A stretch of 64,000 bases of DNA. Origin: Oribacterium sp. oral taxon 102 (GTDB lineage Bacteria; Bacillota; Clostridia; Lachnospirales; Lachnospiraceae). A program made the position numbers and the translations under genes. The stretch lies in assembly GCF_013394775.1 (NCBI RefSeq), contig NZ_JABXYT010000001.1, positions 696,501 to 760,500 of the forward strand. Direction: 5' to 3'. Positions 44,175 through 52,807 of the stretch are shown piece after piece. Position 1 is the first letter of the stretch. Each line of letters opens with the position of its first letter. The notes below the pieces were generated by a model. That model was not told the DNA's origin. It did not search any database and saw only the letters and a program-made list of their open reading frames with translations.

Positions 44175-45872
44175 TCATTTATGATCCAGCATCGTATACA
44201 GCGCGACCTCTGCCGGCGGCAGCAGCGCGGCACTTGTCAGTGCCGCTTCATCCCGGAAAACCTCGAAGGGGCTTCCGTCCCTTCGAATTTCGCCCTTTGC
44301 CATCACGATGACTCGTTCGAAGGAATGCAGGACGAAGTCCATATCATGCAGGATTGCGAGGATGAGCCTGCCCTTCGCGGACTCCTCTGCGAGAATGCGC
44401 CGGAGGATTTCTTTGCCCCTTTCGTCCTGTGCGATCGTCGGCTCATCGAGGATCAGCAGCTCCGGTTCCATTGCGAGGACGGAAGCGATCGCGATCCGCT
44501 TCCGCTCGGAGAGATCGAGGTCATAGGGATTTTTCTCCTCCGCTTCCGCAAGCCCGACCAGCCGGAGCGCCTCGCGTGCCTTCTGTACTGCGTCTTCCCG
44601 GGATATCCCGATGTTCAGCGGGCCGAAGAGCACCTCCTCCAGCACGCTGGACCGGAAGATCTGGTCGTCCGGATTCTGGAAGACATAGCCGATCTTACCG
44701 GCGAGCTCTGCGACTGTCTTCCGGGAGATATCCTCGCCATGAAAGAGGAGCTGCCCCCGCTCCGGCCGCAGCAGCCCCTTTATGAGGCGGGCGAGGGTGG
44801 TCTTCCCTGCACCGTTCTGTCCAATGATCGCGGTCGGACGCCGGTCAAGGCGGAGAGACAGATTGCGGAGGACAGGGACTCCCTCTGTATAGGAGAAGCC
44901 CAGATCCTGAATGCGGAAGAGCGGCTCGGCAGCGGGAGCTGCTGTGTCCCCGGCACCGGTGAGCGGCGCATCAGCGGAGGATCCGGACGGCGCGCTGCGG
45001 AGCGTATATTCGAGCGCAGCGCGGAGCGTATCCTGTCTTTCGGGAGGGATTTGCCGGTACAGAGCAGGAAGCGTCAGCGGGCAGGCTCCCTCCGTAGTGC
45101 ATAACCCGTGCGACATCGCGAAGCGAACCGGAAACGGCGGGAGGACTCCGTAGTTGCCGAGATCCGGACGTGTGAGAATGCGCTCCGTACGGTCGAAGGC
45201 GATGAGTCTGCCCTCACTGAGGAGCAGCAGGCGCCCGCAGTATTCCGCCAGCTTCTCCAGCTTCTGCTCGATCATCAGGATCGTGATGCCGCTGTGCCGG
45301 AGCTTCTCGACGGTTTGAAAGACCTCTTCGGAGCCGACGGGATCCAGCTGTGAGGTCGGTTCGTCGAGGATCAGCAGCTCCGGACGCATGGCGAGGATGG
45401 AGGCGATGGCGACTCTCTGGAGCTGCCCTCCGGAGAGATCGAAGGGATTTCGCTCCCGGAAGTCCCAGATATCGAGCGTATGCAGTACCTCCTCCACACG
45501 GCGCAGGATTTCCTCCCGGGGGATACCGAGATTTTGCAGACCGTAGGCGACCTCGTCGAAGACCGTGTCCTTGGCGCCGGAGAGCTGGCTGAAGGGGTTC
45601 TGAAAGACGAGCCCTGCCTTCTTGCAGAGCATGCCGAGCGGTGTTTTCGCGCTGTCCAGCCCGTCGATCTCCACCGAGCCGCCGTAGGCGCCCTTGTAGA
45701 ACTGCGGGATCAGACCGAGCAGCGCCTGCGAAAGGGAGCTTTTCCCTGCGCCGTTTGCACCGATGATGCCGACGAACTCTCCGCGCTCGATCTCGAAGCT
45801 GATGTCGCAGAGCGCCAGCTTCTGCTCCATGGGGTAGCGGTATTTCAGATTACGGACGGAAACGAATGCCAT
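44175..45872 (-). CDS. Dedicated ECF transporter ATPase, two fused ABC domains
   Basis: The 565-residue protein has two ABC modules. The first has Walker A GANGAGKSS, VFQNPFSQ, LSGGQLQR and LDEPTSQLDP. The second starts near residue 315 with Walker A GQNGAGKTT, VFQNPDDQ, a degenerate signature DLSERKRIAIA (LSGG replaced by DLSE) and LDEPTIAQDE. Loss of the canonical signature in the second half suggests asymmetric ATP hydrolysis. AAGGAGG precedes the ATG. It is the last gene of an S-T-A set on the minus strand, the arrangement of a group I (dedicated) ECF importer. It is distinct from the shared module at 3.3-6 kb. Confidence 0.9.
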   Translation of the reverse strand: MAFVSVRNLKYRYPMEQKLALCDISFEIERGEFVGIIGANGAGKSSLSQALLGLIPQFYKGAYGGSVEIDGLDSAKTPLGMLCKKAGLVFQNPFSQLSGAKDTVFDEVAYGLQNLGIPREEILRRVEEVLHTLDIWDFRERNPFDLSGGQLQRVAIASILAMRPELLILDEPTSQLDPVGSEEVFQTVEKLRHSGITILMIEQKLEKLAEYCGRLLLLSEGRLIAFDRTERILTRPDLGNYGVLPPFPVRFAMSHGLCTTEGACPLTLPALYRQIPPERQDTLRAALEYTLRSAPSGSSADAPLTGAGDTAAPAAEPLFRIQDLGFSYTEGVPVLRNLSLRLDRRPTAIIGQNGAGKTTLARLIKGLLRPERGQLLFHGEDISRKTVAELAGKIGYVFQNPDDQIFRSSVLEEVLFGPLNIGISREDAVQKAREALRLVGLAEAEEKNPYDLDLSERKRIAIASVLAMEPELLILDEPTIAQDERGKEILRRILAEESAKGRLILAILHDMDFVLHSFERVIVMAKGEIRRDGSPFEVFRDEAALTSAALLPPAEVALYTMLDHK

Positions 45873-45944
45873 GACGGCCTCCTTGCGCAGTACAGGTGAA
45901 GCGGAAGTGCTTCGGCAGCGGGGCAGATATCGCCCGGTGACTCC

Positions 45945-46715
45945 CTAGAACGGAAAAAGACGGAGGAAAACGGCGAGCGGCAGCAGAAGCAGGCTGCCCC
46001 ATTTCATCAGCCGGTCGGAGGTATGGTAGGGGTGGGAATAGAGATAGGTTTTTTTCTCTCCGGAGCTGAAGCCGCGAATCTCCAGTGCGACAGCCCGTTC
46101 CCGAGTCGTCGTGAGCGCACTCATTACGACAGGGCTGATGAGTGGGAGAAAGGCGCGGAGGCGGACGGAAAGCTTCCCCTCCGTCTCCATTCCTCTGCTC
46201 CGCTGTGCGTCGGAAATGGTGCGCATCCCGCCGAGCATCTCGGGGATGATTTGGAAGACGGAATTCAGGATGTAGCCGAATTTGGGAGAGAAGCCCTTCT
46301 TCTCCAGCTCCTCCACGAGCTCAGAGGGCTTGGTGCTCAGCACCAGCACCGCGAAGCTAAGCAGCATATTCAGGATATTCAGCCCGCTTCTGAGTCCGGT
46401 ACGAAGCCCCTCCCGATAGAAGCGCATCCCGCCGAGAGAGAGAAGCGGCGTCCGGTTATATGCTGCGAAGAGCCCCTGGATCAGCAGGATGGTCGCAATG
46501 ATGGTGAGGGAGAATGCGAGCAGCGGCAGCGCCCGTTTCAGGATTCTGCCCGAGACGAGCAGGGCGAGGCTCAGCAATATGGGGAGGAAAAAAGGCGGGA
46601 TGCCGCCCGCGAGCAGTGGGAAGAGCACAGCAGAAAGAACATAGAAAAGCTTGCTGAAGGGGTGGAGCCTCGTCAGAAAGCTGCCATTATCGTGATAGAG
46701 ACTGATGGACTTCAT
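45945..46715 (-). CDS. Dedicated ECF transporter transmembrane subunit (EcfT-like)
   Basis: The 256-residue membrane protein has about five hydrophobic helices. The T-component coupling motifs are visible as SDAQRSRGMETEG and VALEIRGFSSGEK, the Arg-Gly-rich elements that contact the ATPases. It lies 72 bp upstream of the fused ATPase gene, with AAAGGAGCC before its ATG. Confidence 0.9.
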   Translation of the reverse strand: MKSISLYHDNGSFLTRLHPFSKLFYVLSAVLFPLLAGGIPPFFLPILLSLALLVSGRILKRALPLLAFSLTIIATILLIQGLFAAYNRTPLLSLGGMRFYREGLRTGLRSGLNILNMLLSFAVLVLSTKPSELVEELEKKGFSPKFGYILNSVFQIIPEMLGGMRTISDAQRSRGMETEGKLSVRLRAFLPLISPVVMSALTTTRERAVALEIRGFSSGEKKTYLYSHPYHTSDRLMKWGSLLLLPLAVFLRLFPF

Positions 46716-46804
46716 CTGGGCTCCTTTCGGCGCTTAAATCGGGCAGGGAGGTTCGGCTGAGGCCTCTCGGGCGAAGCCGAGTCCCACGAGAGTGTCTTTT
46801 GAGG

Positions 46805-46847
46805 CACACGCCCATGGCACGTGAATCATGAATCAATCAGTGCTTCT
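46805..46847 (+). repeat. Dispersed repeat with GCCCATGGCACG and TCATGAAT
   Basis: CACGCCCATGGCACG followed by GTGAATCATGAATCAATCAG and TGCTTCT. It resembles 13791-13823 and, on the minus strand, 11564-11595. It lies between the S- and T-component genes. Confidence 0.6.
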
Positions 46848-47450
46848 CTAGTCCAGACGCTCGATCTCTTCCTTTTCATTGTAGAGGGAACGGAGCTTCT
46901 GCGGGAGGCTCAGCAGGATCACATAGACGAGGAGGATGGTGAGCAGCTTATCCGGCACATCAACGACCAGCTCGTCCAGGAAGGAACCGAGGAGCGCGGG
47001 CATCCCTGCAGCCTGTGTCGCGGCGAAAAGTGCGTCGCCCCAGATATTCCCGGTTTGTCCGCCCCAGAAGATCAGGTTCAGCGGCGTCGAAACCAGAACG
47101 GCAGCGCAGCCGCCCGCGCAGGCGGTGAGCAGTGCCTTCGGCAGCGTCTCCATGAAGCCGAGCCGTGCCATGATACCGACTGCGAGCCCGATAAAGAGAC
47201 TGGTCAGGGCATAGACGAGGGTGATGCTGTCTCCGGTCGTGAAGCCGTAGATCAGATTATTGGCGGCACCGCAGAGCCCGCCGATGAGCGGTCCGCCGAG
47301 GGCGGCGCCGATGCAGGTTCCGATGCTGTCCAGCCAGAGCGGCAGCTTCAGAAGCGAGGCGAAGCTTTTCCCCAGATAGTTAATCCCGATGCAGACCGGA
47401 ATCAATACGATTACATTTGTCGACAGCTTTGTTTTCAGAAGTTTGTTCAT
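46848..47450 (-). CDS. ECF transporter S component, substrate unknown
   Basis: The 200-residue membrane protein has about six helices. Features include PVCIGINYLGKSFASLLKLP and DSIGTCIGAALGGPLIGGLCG near the N-terminus, NNLIYGFTTGDS, and a charged cytosolic tail EKEEIERLD. Length, topology and the adjacent T and A genes identify it as the substrate-binding subunit. I cannot assign the vitamin or metal. AAGGGGG precedes the ATG. A cysteine-hydrolase gene is divergent from it, the only hint of metabolic context. Confidence 0.85.
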   Translation of the reverse strand: MNKLLKTKLSTNVIVLIPVCIGINYLGKSFASLLKLPLWLDSIGTCIGAALGGPLIGGLCGAANNLIYGFTTGDSITLVYALTSLFIGLAVGIMARLGFMETLPKALLTACAGGCAAVLVSTPLNLIFWGGQTGNIWGDALFAATQAAGMPALLGSFLDELVVDVPDKLLTILLVYVILLSLPQKLRSLYNEKEEIERLD

Positions 47451-47559
47451 GTTTTCCCCCTTTGAGGCGGAGCAGGGCTCCGTATTTTATATTTGCCGCA
47501 GTCTGAAATGCGGTTTCTGTGCTATGATTATACAGGAAAACGGAATGGGGGTAAAGGAT

Positions 47560-48153
47560 ATGGAGATAGGAAAGGATATGCTTTTGCTCATCGATATGCA
47601 GAGGGTCTATCTGCCGGGGAAGCCCTGGGGCTGTGCCGGGATCGAGCGGGCGGTGGAGCGGATCCGGCTGCTTCTGGATAGGAGGGCAGGCGGCAGGCTG
47701 ATTTTCACGCGCTTTCTGGCGGATCCTGCGGGAGAGAATGTCTGGGCGCGCTACAACAGCGTGAACTCTGAGATCAATGAGGATGCATCACTGAATGCGG
47801 TGCTGCCGGAGTTTCTACCTTATATAAAGAGCGGGGAAGCGGAGCTTGTCGACAAGACGGCGTATTCCTGCTTTTCGGTGGGGCGGCTCCGGGAGGAGGC
47901 GACAGAGTGTACGCGGGCGGGCGGAAGCATTGTGCTCGCGGGTGTTGTGGCGGAATGCTGTGTCCTCTCCACCTTCTTTCAGGCGGTAGACATGGGCTGC
48001 CATCTGATTTATCTGCGGGACGCAGTCGCGGGAATCAGCGAAGAGACGGAAAGAGCGGTGCTCGCCGTGATCGAGGGGCTCTGTCCGCTTCATGCCGAGA
48101 TCCTGACGACAGAGGAATACCTCGCGCGGCAGACGCTCGGCGCAGCAATCTAA
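47560..48153 (+). CDS. Isochorismatase-like cysteine hydrolase
   Basis: The 197-residue protein starts MEIGKDMLLLIDMQRVYLPG; the LLLIDMQ strand with its Asp, the Lys in VDKTAYSCF and the nucleophilic Cys in VVAECCVLSTFFQAVD form the expected Asp-Lys-Cys triad. Members include nicotinamidases, N-carbamoylsarcosine amidases and related amidohydrolases. ATG 47560 has GGGGGTAAAGGAT upstream. The gene is divergent from the ECF S component, so the hydrolase may process whatever that system imports; this is only positional inference. Confidence 0.85.
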   Translation: MEIGKDMLLLIDMQRVYLPGKPWGCAGIERAVERIRLLLDRRAGGRLIFTRFLADPAGENVWARYNSVNSEINEDASLNAVLPEFLPYIKSGEAELVDKTAYSCFSVGRLREEATECTRAGGSIVLAGVVAECCVLSTFFQAVDMGCHLIYLRDAVAGISEETERAVLAVIEGLCPLHAEILTTEEYLARQTLGAAI

Positions 48154-48169
48154 ACATTTTCTAAAGCAA

Positions 48170-48198
48170 TTGACAGTTTGCCTTCGCGGTGGTATTCT
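48170..48198 (+). promoter_or_regulatory. Consensus promoter of lon
   Basis: TTGACA (48170-48175), 17 bp, TATTCT (48193-48198). Confidence 0.85.
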
Positions 48199-48210
48199 TG
48201 CGATAAAGTA

Positions 48211-48237
48211 TTAGCACTCGATAAAGCTGACTGCTAA
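48211..48237 (+). promoter_or_regulatory. CIRCE operator (HrcA binding site)
   Basis: TTAGCACTC, 9 bp, GACTGCTAA. It differs from the CIRCE consensus (TTAGCACTC-N9-GAGTGCTAA) at one position. It begins about 13 bp after the -10 box, just past the expected transcription start, the usual position for HrcA repression. Confidence 0.88.
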
Positions 48238-48277
48238 CATGTGAATGGAGAGTAGTGAGAGGGAATCAGGAGGGATT

Positions 48278-50563
48278 ATGACTGTATTACCGTTATATAA
48301 TATCATGCTTTTACCGCATTCTTACCTGTACTTCCAGACGCAGACCTTCCGGAAGCTGGCGGGCTCGAAGGTGGAGCTGGGAGATAAGGTGCTGCTGCTG
48401 CCTCTCCGGGAGGAGACGGAGCGTTCGCAGCTCGATGAGAAGAGCTTCTATCCGATCGGCGTGGAGGGTCTCGTCACGGAGATCAACGAAGAGGGCTATG
48501 TGCTGATTCATACCGAGGGACGGCGCGCGGTCGACCGGGTCGAGGTGGGGGAAGGCGGAAACCTCGAGGTGACGCATCATTCGCTGATGGATGTGGATGA
48601 TCTGGACAGAGACAGTGCGCACCGGAAGCTGCTGCAGCTGAAGGCAGAGCTGAAGGAGCTCGCCGGCCGCTTCCGCGGCGGCAGCGTGATGCAGAATATG
48701 ATCGACCAGTATGCCGCCATCCAGGAGGTGGCGGCGATTCTCTCGCCGTGGCTCGGCATCTCCAATGAGGAGCGTTACCGGGTACTGGCGGAGGATCGGC
48801 TCTCCGTGCGGGAAAGAATGCTGGAGAAGATCATTTTCGAGTATATCGAAATCACACGGGTGACGACGGATGCGCGTTCGCAGCAGCAGGAGGACTATCA
48901 GAAGCTCTACCGGGAGCAGGCGCTGCAAAAGCAGATCGATTACCTTCAGAAGGAGCTTGATGAGATGCATCCGGAGAAGGTCTCCGATCTTCGCCGCTTC
49001 GAGCTGAAAATCGAGGATGCAGCGGGTATGAACGAGGATGCGAAGCGCGAGGCGAAGAAGGTGCTGAACCGTCTGAAGCAGGAGGGGACGAGCGGGCAGG
49101 AGGCAGGGATGCTCTATGACTATCTGGACTTTCTGACCGGCCTTTCCTGGAAGAAGGAGGAACCGAAGGAGATCGATCTCGATCAGGCGGAGGAGATCCT
49201 GAACGGGGATCACTTCGCGCTGAAGAAGGTAAAGGAGCGTATCATCCAGCAGATTGCGGTGATGAATCTCCGCAAACAGCAGTCCGGCTCTATCCTGCTC
49301 TTCGTGGGCGCACCGGGAACCGGCAAGACCAGCATTGGCAGATCTATCGCGGAGGCACTCGGCAGGAAGTATGTGCGCGTGAGTCTCGGCGGTGTACGGG
49401 ATGAGGCGGATATCCGCGGACACCGCCGTACCTATATCGGCGCGATGGCAGGCAGGATCATGGACGGTATCCGGAAGGCAGGCGTTTCGAATCCGGTTAT
49501 GCTGCTGGATGAGGTCGACAAGCTCTCCCGGTCCTATAACGGAGATCCTGCCTCCGCATTGCTCGAGGTACTGGATCCGGAGCAGAACAATACCTTTACG
49601 GATCATTATATGAATGTGCCGTATGATCTCTCAGATGTGCTCTTCATCTGCACAGCGAATTCCACGGATACGATACCGGGACCGCTGCTGAACCGTATGG
49701 AGCTGATCCCGTTCCAGGGCTATACGCCGATCGAGAAGCTGGAGATCGCGAGGCGTCATCTGATGCCGAAGGCGCTGAAGGGCGTGGGGCTCACGACGGA
49801 GGATGTGGAGATTACAGAGGAGGCACTGGAGACGATCATCTCGGACTATACACGAGAGGGCGGCGTGCGCGGGCTGAAGAAAATGCTGGATACCCTCTGC
49901 CGGATCGCCGCGGTGCGCTTCGTGCGCGGACATGGAGAGAAGATCACGGTGCAGAGCACAGCGCTCCGGGAATATCTCGACACGCATCCGCTTCACCATA
50001 GGAATGTGAAGGAGGAGGGAAATGCAGGCGTCGTGACAGGGCTTGCGTGGACGCAGGTCGGCGGAGAGATTCTGTATATCGAGACGCTGCTCACCCGGGG
50101 TGACGGCAAGACGGTGATCACCGGAAGGCTCGGGGATGTGATGAAGGAGTCCGCCCAGATCGCGATGAGCCTCGTGAAGGCGCGGTTCCCGGAGGAGGCG
50201 GCGAAGCTCTCGGAGAACGATCTGCATATTCATGTGCCGGATGGGGCGACGCCGAAGGACGGGCCGAGCGCGGGCATTACCCTCACCGTAGCGCTCGCCT
50301 CCCTGGTTACGGGCAATGCGGTTTCTCCGCAGACGGCGATGACCGGTGAGGTTTCTCTCGAGGGCAATGTGAATCCGATCGGAGGGCTCCCGGAGAAGCT
50401 GATGGCAGCGCAGCGCGCCGGAGTGAAGCGGGTGCTGATTCCGAAGGACAATGCAGAAGATCTGATCGATGTCGCGGACGAGGTCAGGGAAAAACTGGAG
50501 ATCCTGCCGATATCCACCGTGGACGAAGCGCTGCGGCTTACCGGAGTGGTTCGGGAGGGATAA
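48278..50563 (+). CDS. lon: ATP-dependent protease Lon
   Basis: The 761-residue protein has an N-terminal substrate domain, a coiled region (residues 180-300), Walker A GAPGTGKTS near 344, Walker B PVMLLDEVDKLS, and the C-terminal Ser-Lys protease with Ser664 in PKDGPSAGIT and Lys707 in GGLPEKLMAAQRAG. Lon degrades misfolded and regulatory proteins. I start it at ATG 48278, preceded by AGGAGGGATT; an in-frame ATG at 48245 falls just after the CIRCE element and is less likely. Promoter and CIRCE predict heat-shock control through HrcA. Confidence 0.97.
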   Translation: MTVLPLYNIMLLPHSYLYFQTQTFRKLAGSKVELGDKVLLLPLREETERSQLDEKSFYPIGVEGLVTEINEEGYVLIHTEGRRAVDRVEVGEGGNLEVTHHSLMDVDDLDRDSAHRKLLQLKAELKELAGRFRGGSVMQNMIDQYAAIQEVAAILSPWLGISNEERYRVLAEDRLSVRERMLEKIIFEYIEITRVTTDARSQQQEDYQKLYREQALQKQIDYLQKELDEMHPEKVSDLRRFELKIEDAAGMNEDAKREAKKVLNRLKQEGTSGQEAGMLYDYLDFLTGLSWKKEEPKEIDLDQAEEILNGDHFALKKVKERIIQQIAVMNLRKQQSGSILLFVGAPGTGKTSIGRSIAEALGRKYVRVSLGGVRDEADIRGHRRTYIGAMAGRIMDGIRKAGVSNPVMLLDEVDKLSRSYNGDPASALLEVLDPEQNNTFTDHYMNVPYDLSDVLFICTANSTDTIPGPLLNRMELIPFQGYTPIEKLEIARRHLMPKALKGVGLTTEDVEITEEALETIISDYTREGGVRGLKKMLDTLCRIAAVRFVRGHGEKITVQSTALREYLDTHPLHHRNVKEEGNAGVVTGLAWTQVGGEILYIETLLTRGDGKTVITGRLGDVMKESAQIAMSLVKARFPEEAAKLSENDLHIHVPDGATPKDGPSAGITLTVALASLVTGNAVSPQTAMTGEVSLEGNVNPIGGLPEKLMAAQRAGVKRVLIPKDNAEDLIDVADEVREKLEILPISTVDEALRLTGVVREG

Positions 50564-50657
50564 TCGGAGCCGGGAAGGCTGTGTGCTCTTCCGGCGCTAT
50601 CGTAGGAACACTGTCACAGGAGAATGCTGTCCTGCCTCTTGTTTCATGCAGATATTC

Positions 50658-50690
50658 CTGCTATGCTGATAGCAGCTTTCTTTCCTGTTT
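50658..50690 (+). terminator. Weak hairpin between lon and pseudouridine synthase
   Basis: CTGCTAT-gctg-ATAGCAG followed by CTTTCTTTCCTGTTT. The stem is short, and the same bases resemble an extended -10, so its role is uncertain. Confidence 0.35.
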
Positions 50691-50749
50691 CCGTCAGTAT
50701 AAGATGAAAGCGCGAAGGAAGCCAATGGAAACGGGACAGGAGATACGGT

Positions 50750-51352
50750 ATGGAGCGATGGAGAGAGACGGCGGACTATGCTGTGGTATACAAAGCGCCG
50801 GGCGAGGATTCGGAGAGAGATATGCCGGAGGGGCTGCGCTGTGTGCATCGGCTGGATAAGGCGGCCTCTGGGCTTCTGGTTTACGGGAAGAGCCGGGAGG
50901 CAGCCGCGGCGCTGTCCGAGCAGCTGAGGAGCCGGACGCTCCGGAAGAGCTACCTGATTGTGGTGGATGGCATCCCGTCGGAGCGGGAGGGCGAGCTTAC
51001 AGATTTCCTTTATAAGGACAGCGCGAAGCAGAAGATGTTTCCGGTCAGACGGAAGCGGGCAGGCGTAAAGGAGGCGCGGCTTTGCTACCGGGTGCTGGCT
51101 GTGGAGGAGGGACGAGCCCTCATTCGGGTGGAGCTCGAGACGGGGCGCTTCCATCAGATCCGGGCACAGTTCGCGGCGCGGGGGCTCCCCCTGCTCGGAG
51201 ACATGAAGTATGGCTCCCGGGTGAAGACGGAGATGCTCGCGCTGCTTTGTGACCGGCTCCGCTTTCTGGATCCGGGGAGCGGAGAGGAGATCACGGCAGA
51301 GCTTCCGCTGCCGGAGGCATTTCCATGGAAGAGGAGGGAAGATGTACGCTGA
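50750..51352 (+). CDS. RluA-family pseudouridine synthase (short)
   Basis: The 200-residue protein keeps the catalytic HRLDKAASGLLVYGKS motif (Asp36), the basic LRKSYLIVVDG strand and the C-terminal TGRFHQIRAQFAARGLPLLGDMKYG block. It lacks the S4-like domain and much of the N-terminal region of full-length RluA proteins. It isomerises uridine in rRNA or tRNA; the site is unknown. ACAGGAGATACGGT precedes the ATG. Its end overlaps the start of the RNHCP gene by 11 bp. Confidence 0.9.
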   Translation: MERWRETADYAVVYKAPGEDSERDMPEGLRCVHRLDKAASGLLVYGKSREAAAALSEQLRSRTLRKSYLIVVDGIPSEREGELTDFLYKDSAKQKMFPVRRKRAGVKEARLCYRVLAVEEGRALIRVELETGRFHQIRAQFAARGLPLLGDMKYGSRVKTEMLALLCDRLRFLDPGSGEEITAELPLPEAFPWKRREDVR

Positions 51353-52037
51353 AAGCAGCTATGGCGATCGACCGCCGCTGAAGAAAAAGAAGAAGGACAG
51401 CCGTGTAGAGATTGACGGGAAGCCGATGTCGAAGTATCAGCGGAAGCTTCGGGAGAAGGAACTTCGGCGGGAGCAGGGTGCGCTTTCTATGGAAGAGGAG
51501 GGGACTGTACGGCACGCTGCGGAGGCTTCGGATGCCGACACGGAGGACTTCGGCTTCGCAAGCGAATTCGGAGGGCAGTTCGAGCCGGAGATTCTGGAGG
51601 AGGCGGCGGAGCTGCTCCGTGCGTCCGCATCTCGAGGGAATGGGGACGGGGGTGGGAGAATCCGTCCGGATTATCGGCGGGAGGCCTGCCGCGAGCATTT
51701 TTCGTGTGCGCATTGCGGCGCGGAGATCTCGCCGGAGGGAGCCGGCTCCGGGCACCGAAATCACTGCCCGCATTGCCTGCACAGTCTCCATGTCGATGTT
51801 GAGCCCGGGGACCGCGCCTCGGACTGCCGCGGCGATATGGAGCCGATCGCGATCTGGGTGAAGGACGGCGGAGAGTGGGCGATCGTCCATCGCTGCAAAA
51901 AATGCGGGAAGCTGAGCACGAACCGGGTGCTGGCGGACGACGATCCGCTCCAGCTGATGTCTCTCGCGGTGAGGGCGTTGGCGAACCCGCCCTTTCCGCT
52001 GCGGATGCTACGGGACTGCCTGAAAAGGGAGGGCTGA
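51342..52037 (+). CDS. RNHCP-domain zinc-ribbon-like protein
   Basis: The 231-residue protein has a Lys-rich start (LKKKKKDSRVEIDGKPMSKY) and an acidic middle. The C-terminal RNHCP domain contains FSCAHCGAEISPEG, GHRNHCPHCLHSLHVD and IVHRCKKCGKLSTNRVLADD. Three CxxC pairs suggest metal binding. The RNHCP family function is unknown; the basic N-terminus and its overlap with an RNA pseudouridine synthase hint at an RNA-related role, which is only inference. Confidence 0.85.
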   Translation: MYAESSYGDRPPLKKKKKDSRVEIDGKPMSKYQRKLREKELRREQGALSMEEEGTVRHAAEASDADTEDFGFASEFGGQFEPEILEEAAELLRASASRGNGDGGGRIRPDYRREACREHFSCAHCGAEISPEGAGSGHRNHCPHCLHSLHVDVEPGDRASDCRGDMEPIAIWVKDGGEWAIVHRCKKCGKLSTNRVLADDDPLQLMSLAVRALANPPFPLRMLRDCLKREG

Positions 52038-52064
52038 TTTCGCGTCCTCTGTCGGATTCTCCGC

Positions 52065-52093
52065 TTGATTCCGTAAAACATGGGTGCTATAAT
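52065..52093 (+). promoter_or_regulatory. Promoter of PAP2-DUF5662 operon
   Basis: TTGATT (52065-52070), 17 bp, consensus TATAAT (52088-52093) preceded by TGC (extended -10). Confidence 0.75.
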
Positions 52094-52135
52094 GCTCTAT
52101 TATTTCCATCGGCATTTACAGGAAGGGAGGAGCGC

Positions 52136-52807
52136 ATGAGGAGAATCAGGGATTTTTTAAAGGAATACCGGCACCTCTGGGTTCTGTCCTACGGCATCGT
52201 TTACCTTTTGTGGTTCCGTTTTCTGGAGCGAAGCGTGACGGTCAGAACCGGCTATCATATCATTCACAGCGTACTGGATGACCGGATCCCGTTCTGCGAG
52301 TACTTCGTCGTCCCCTACTTCCTGTGGTTCCTCTATATCGCGGCGGGCGTGCTCTATTTCTTCTTCGTGAACAGAGAGGACTACTACAGAGTATGCACCT
52401 TCCTTTTTTCGGGAATGACGGCAAGCCTGCTGATCTGCACCGTTTATCCGAACGGAACCGATCTTCGTCCCTTCTTCGATCCCGGGAAGAATGCGTTCAC
52501 GAAACTTGTCGGCTGGCTCTACCGAACGGATACCTGCACGAACGTGTTTCCGAGCATCCATGTCTACAATTCCATCGCGATGCATATCGCAATCTCGAAG
52601 AGCCGGAATATCGGCAGGCTGCACTTCGGAAAATGGATAAAGTGGGGATCACTCCTGCTTTCCACCTCGATTTGCTGCGCGACAGTCTTCCTGAAACAGC
52701 ATTCCATGCTCGATGTGGGAGGGGCTGTCGTCCTCGCGAGCATCGTATATGGCTGTATCTACGGCTATCCGGTATTTGAAATGAAGCCGCAGTGGGATAA
52801 GCTATGA
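52136..52807 (+). CDS. PAP2-family membrane phosphatase
   Basis: The 223-residue membrane protein has about six helices with the PAP2 motifs VFPSIHVYNSIAMHI (phosphate-binding Ser-x-His) and KQHSMLDVGGAVVLAS (catalytic His-Ser-x-x-Asp). Such enzymes dephosphorylate lipid phosphates such as undecaprenyl pyrophosphate or phosphatidic acid. GGAAGGGAGG precedes ATG 52136. Its stop overlaps the next start by 4 bp. Confidence 0.88.
   Translation: MRRIRDFLKEYRHLWVLSYGIVYLLWFRFLERSVTVRTGYHIIHSVLDDRIPFCEYFVVPYFLWFLYIAAGVLYFFFVNREDYYRVCTFLFSGMTASLLICTVYPNGTDLRPFFDPGKNAFTKLVGWLYRTDTCTNVFPSIHVYNSIAMHIAISKSRNIGRLHFGKWIKWGSLLLSTSICCATVFLKQHSMLDVGGAVVLASIVYGCIYGYPVFEMKPQWDKL

Noticed and set aside
44161..44185. 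TTAGTCCCTGTCAT as another end of the structured repeat family
   Set aside because: Only a partial match to the GGGACTTAT end on the minus strand, with no TGTTGT partner or hairpin, and overlapping a coding end.
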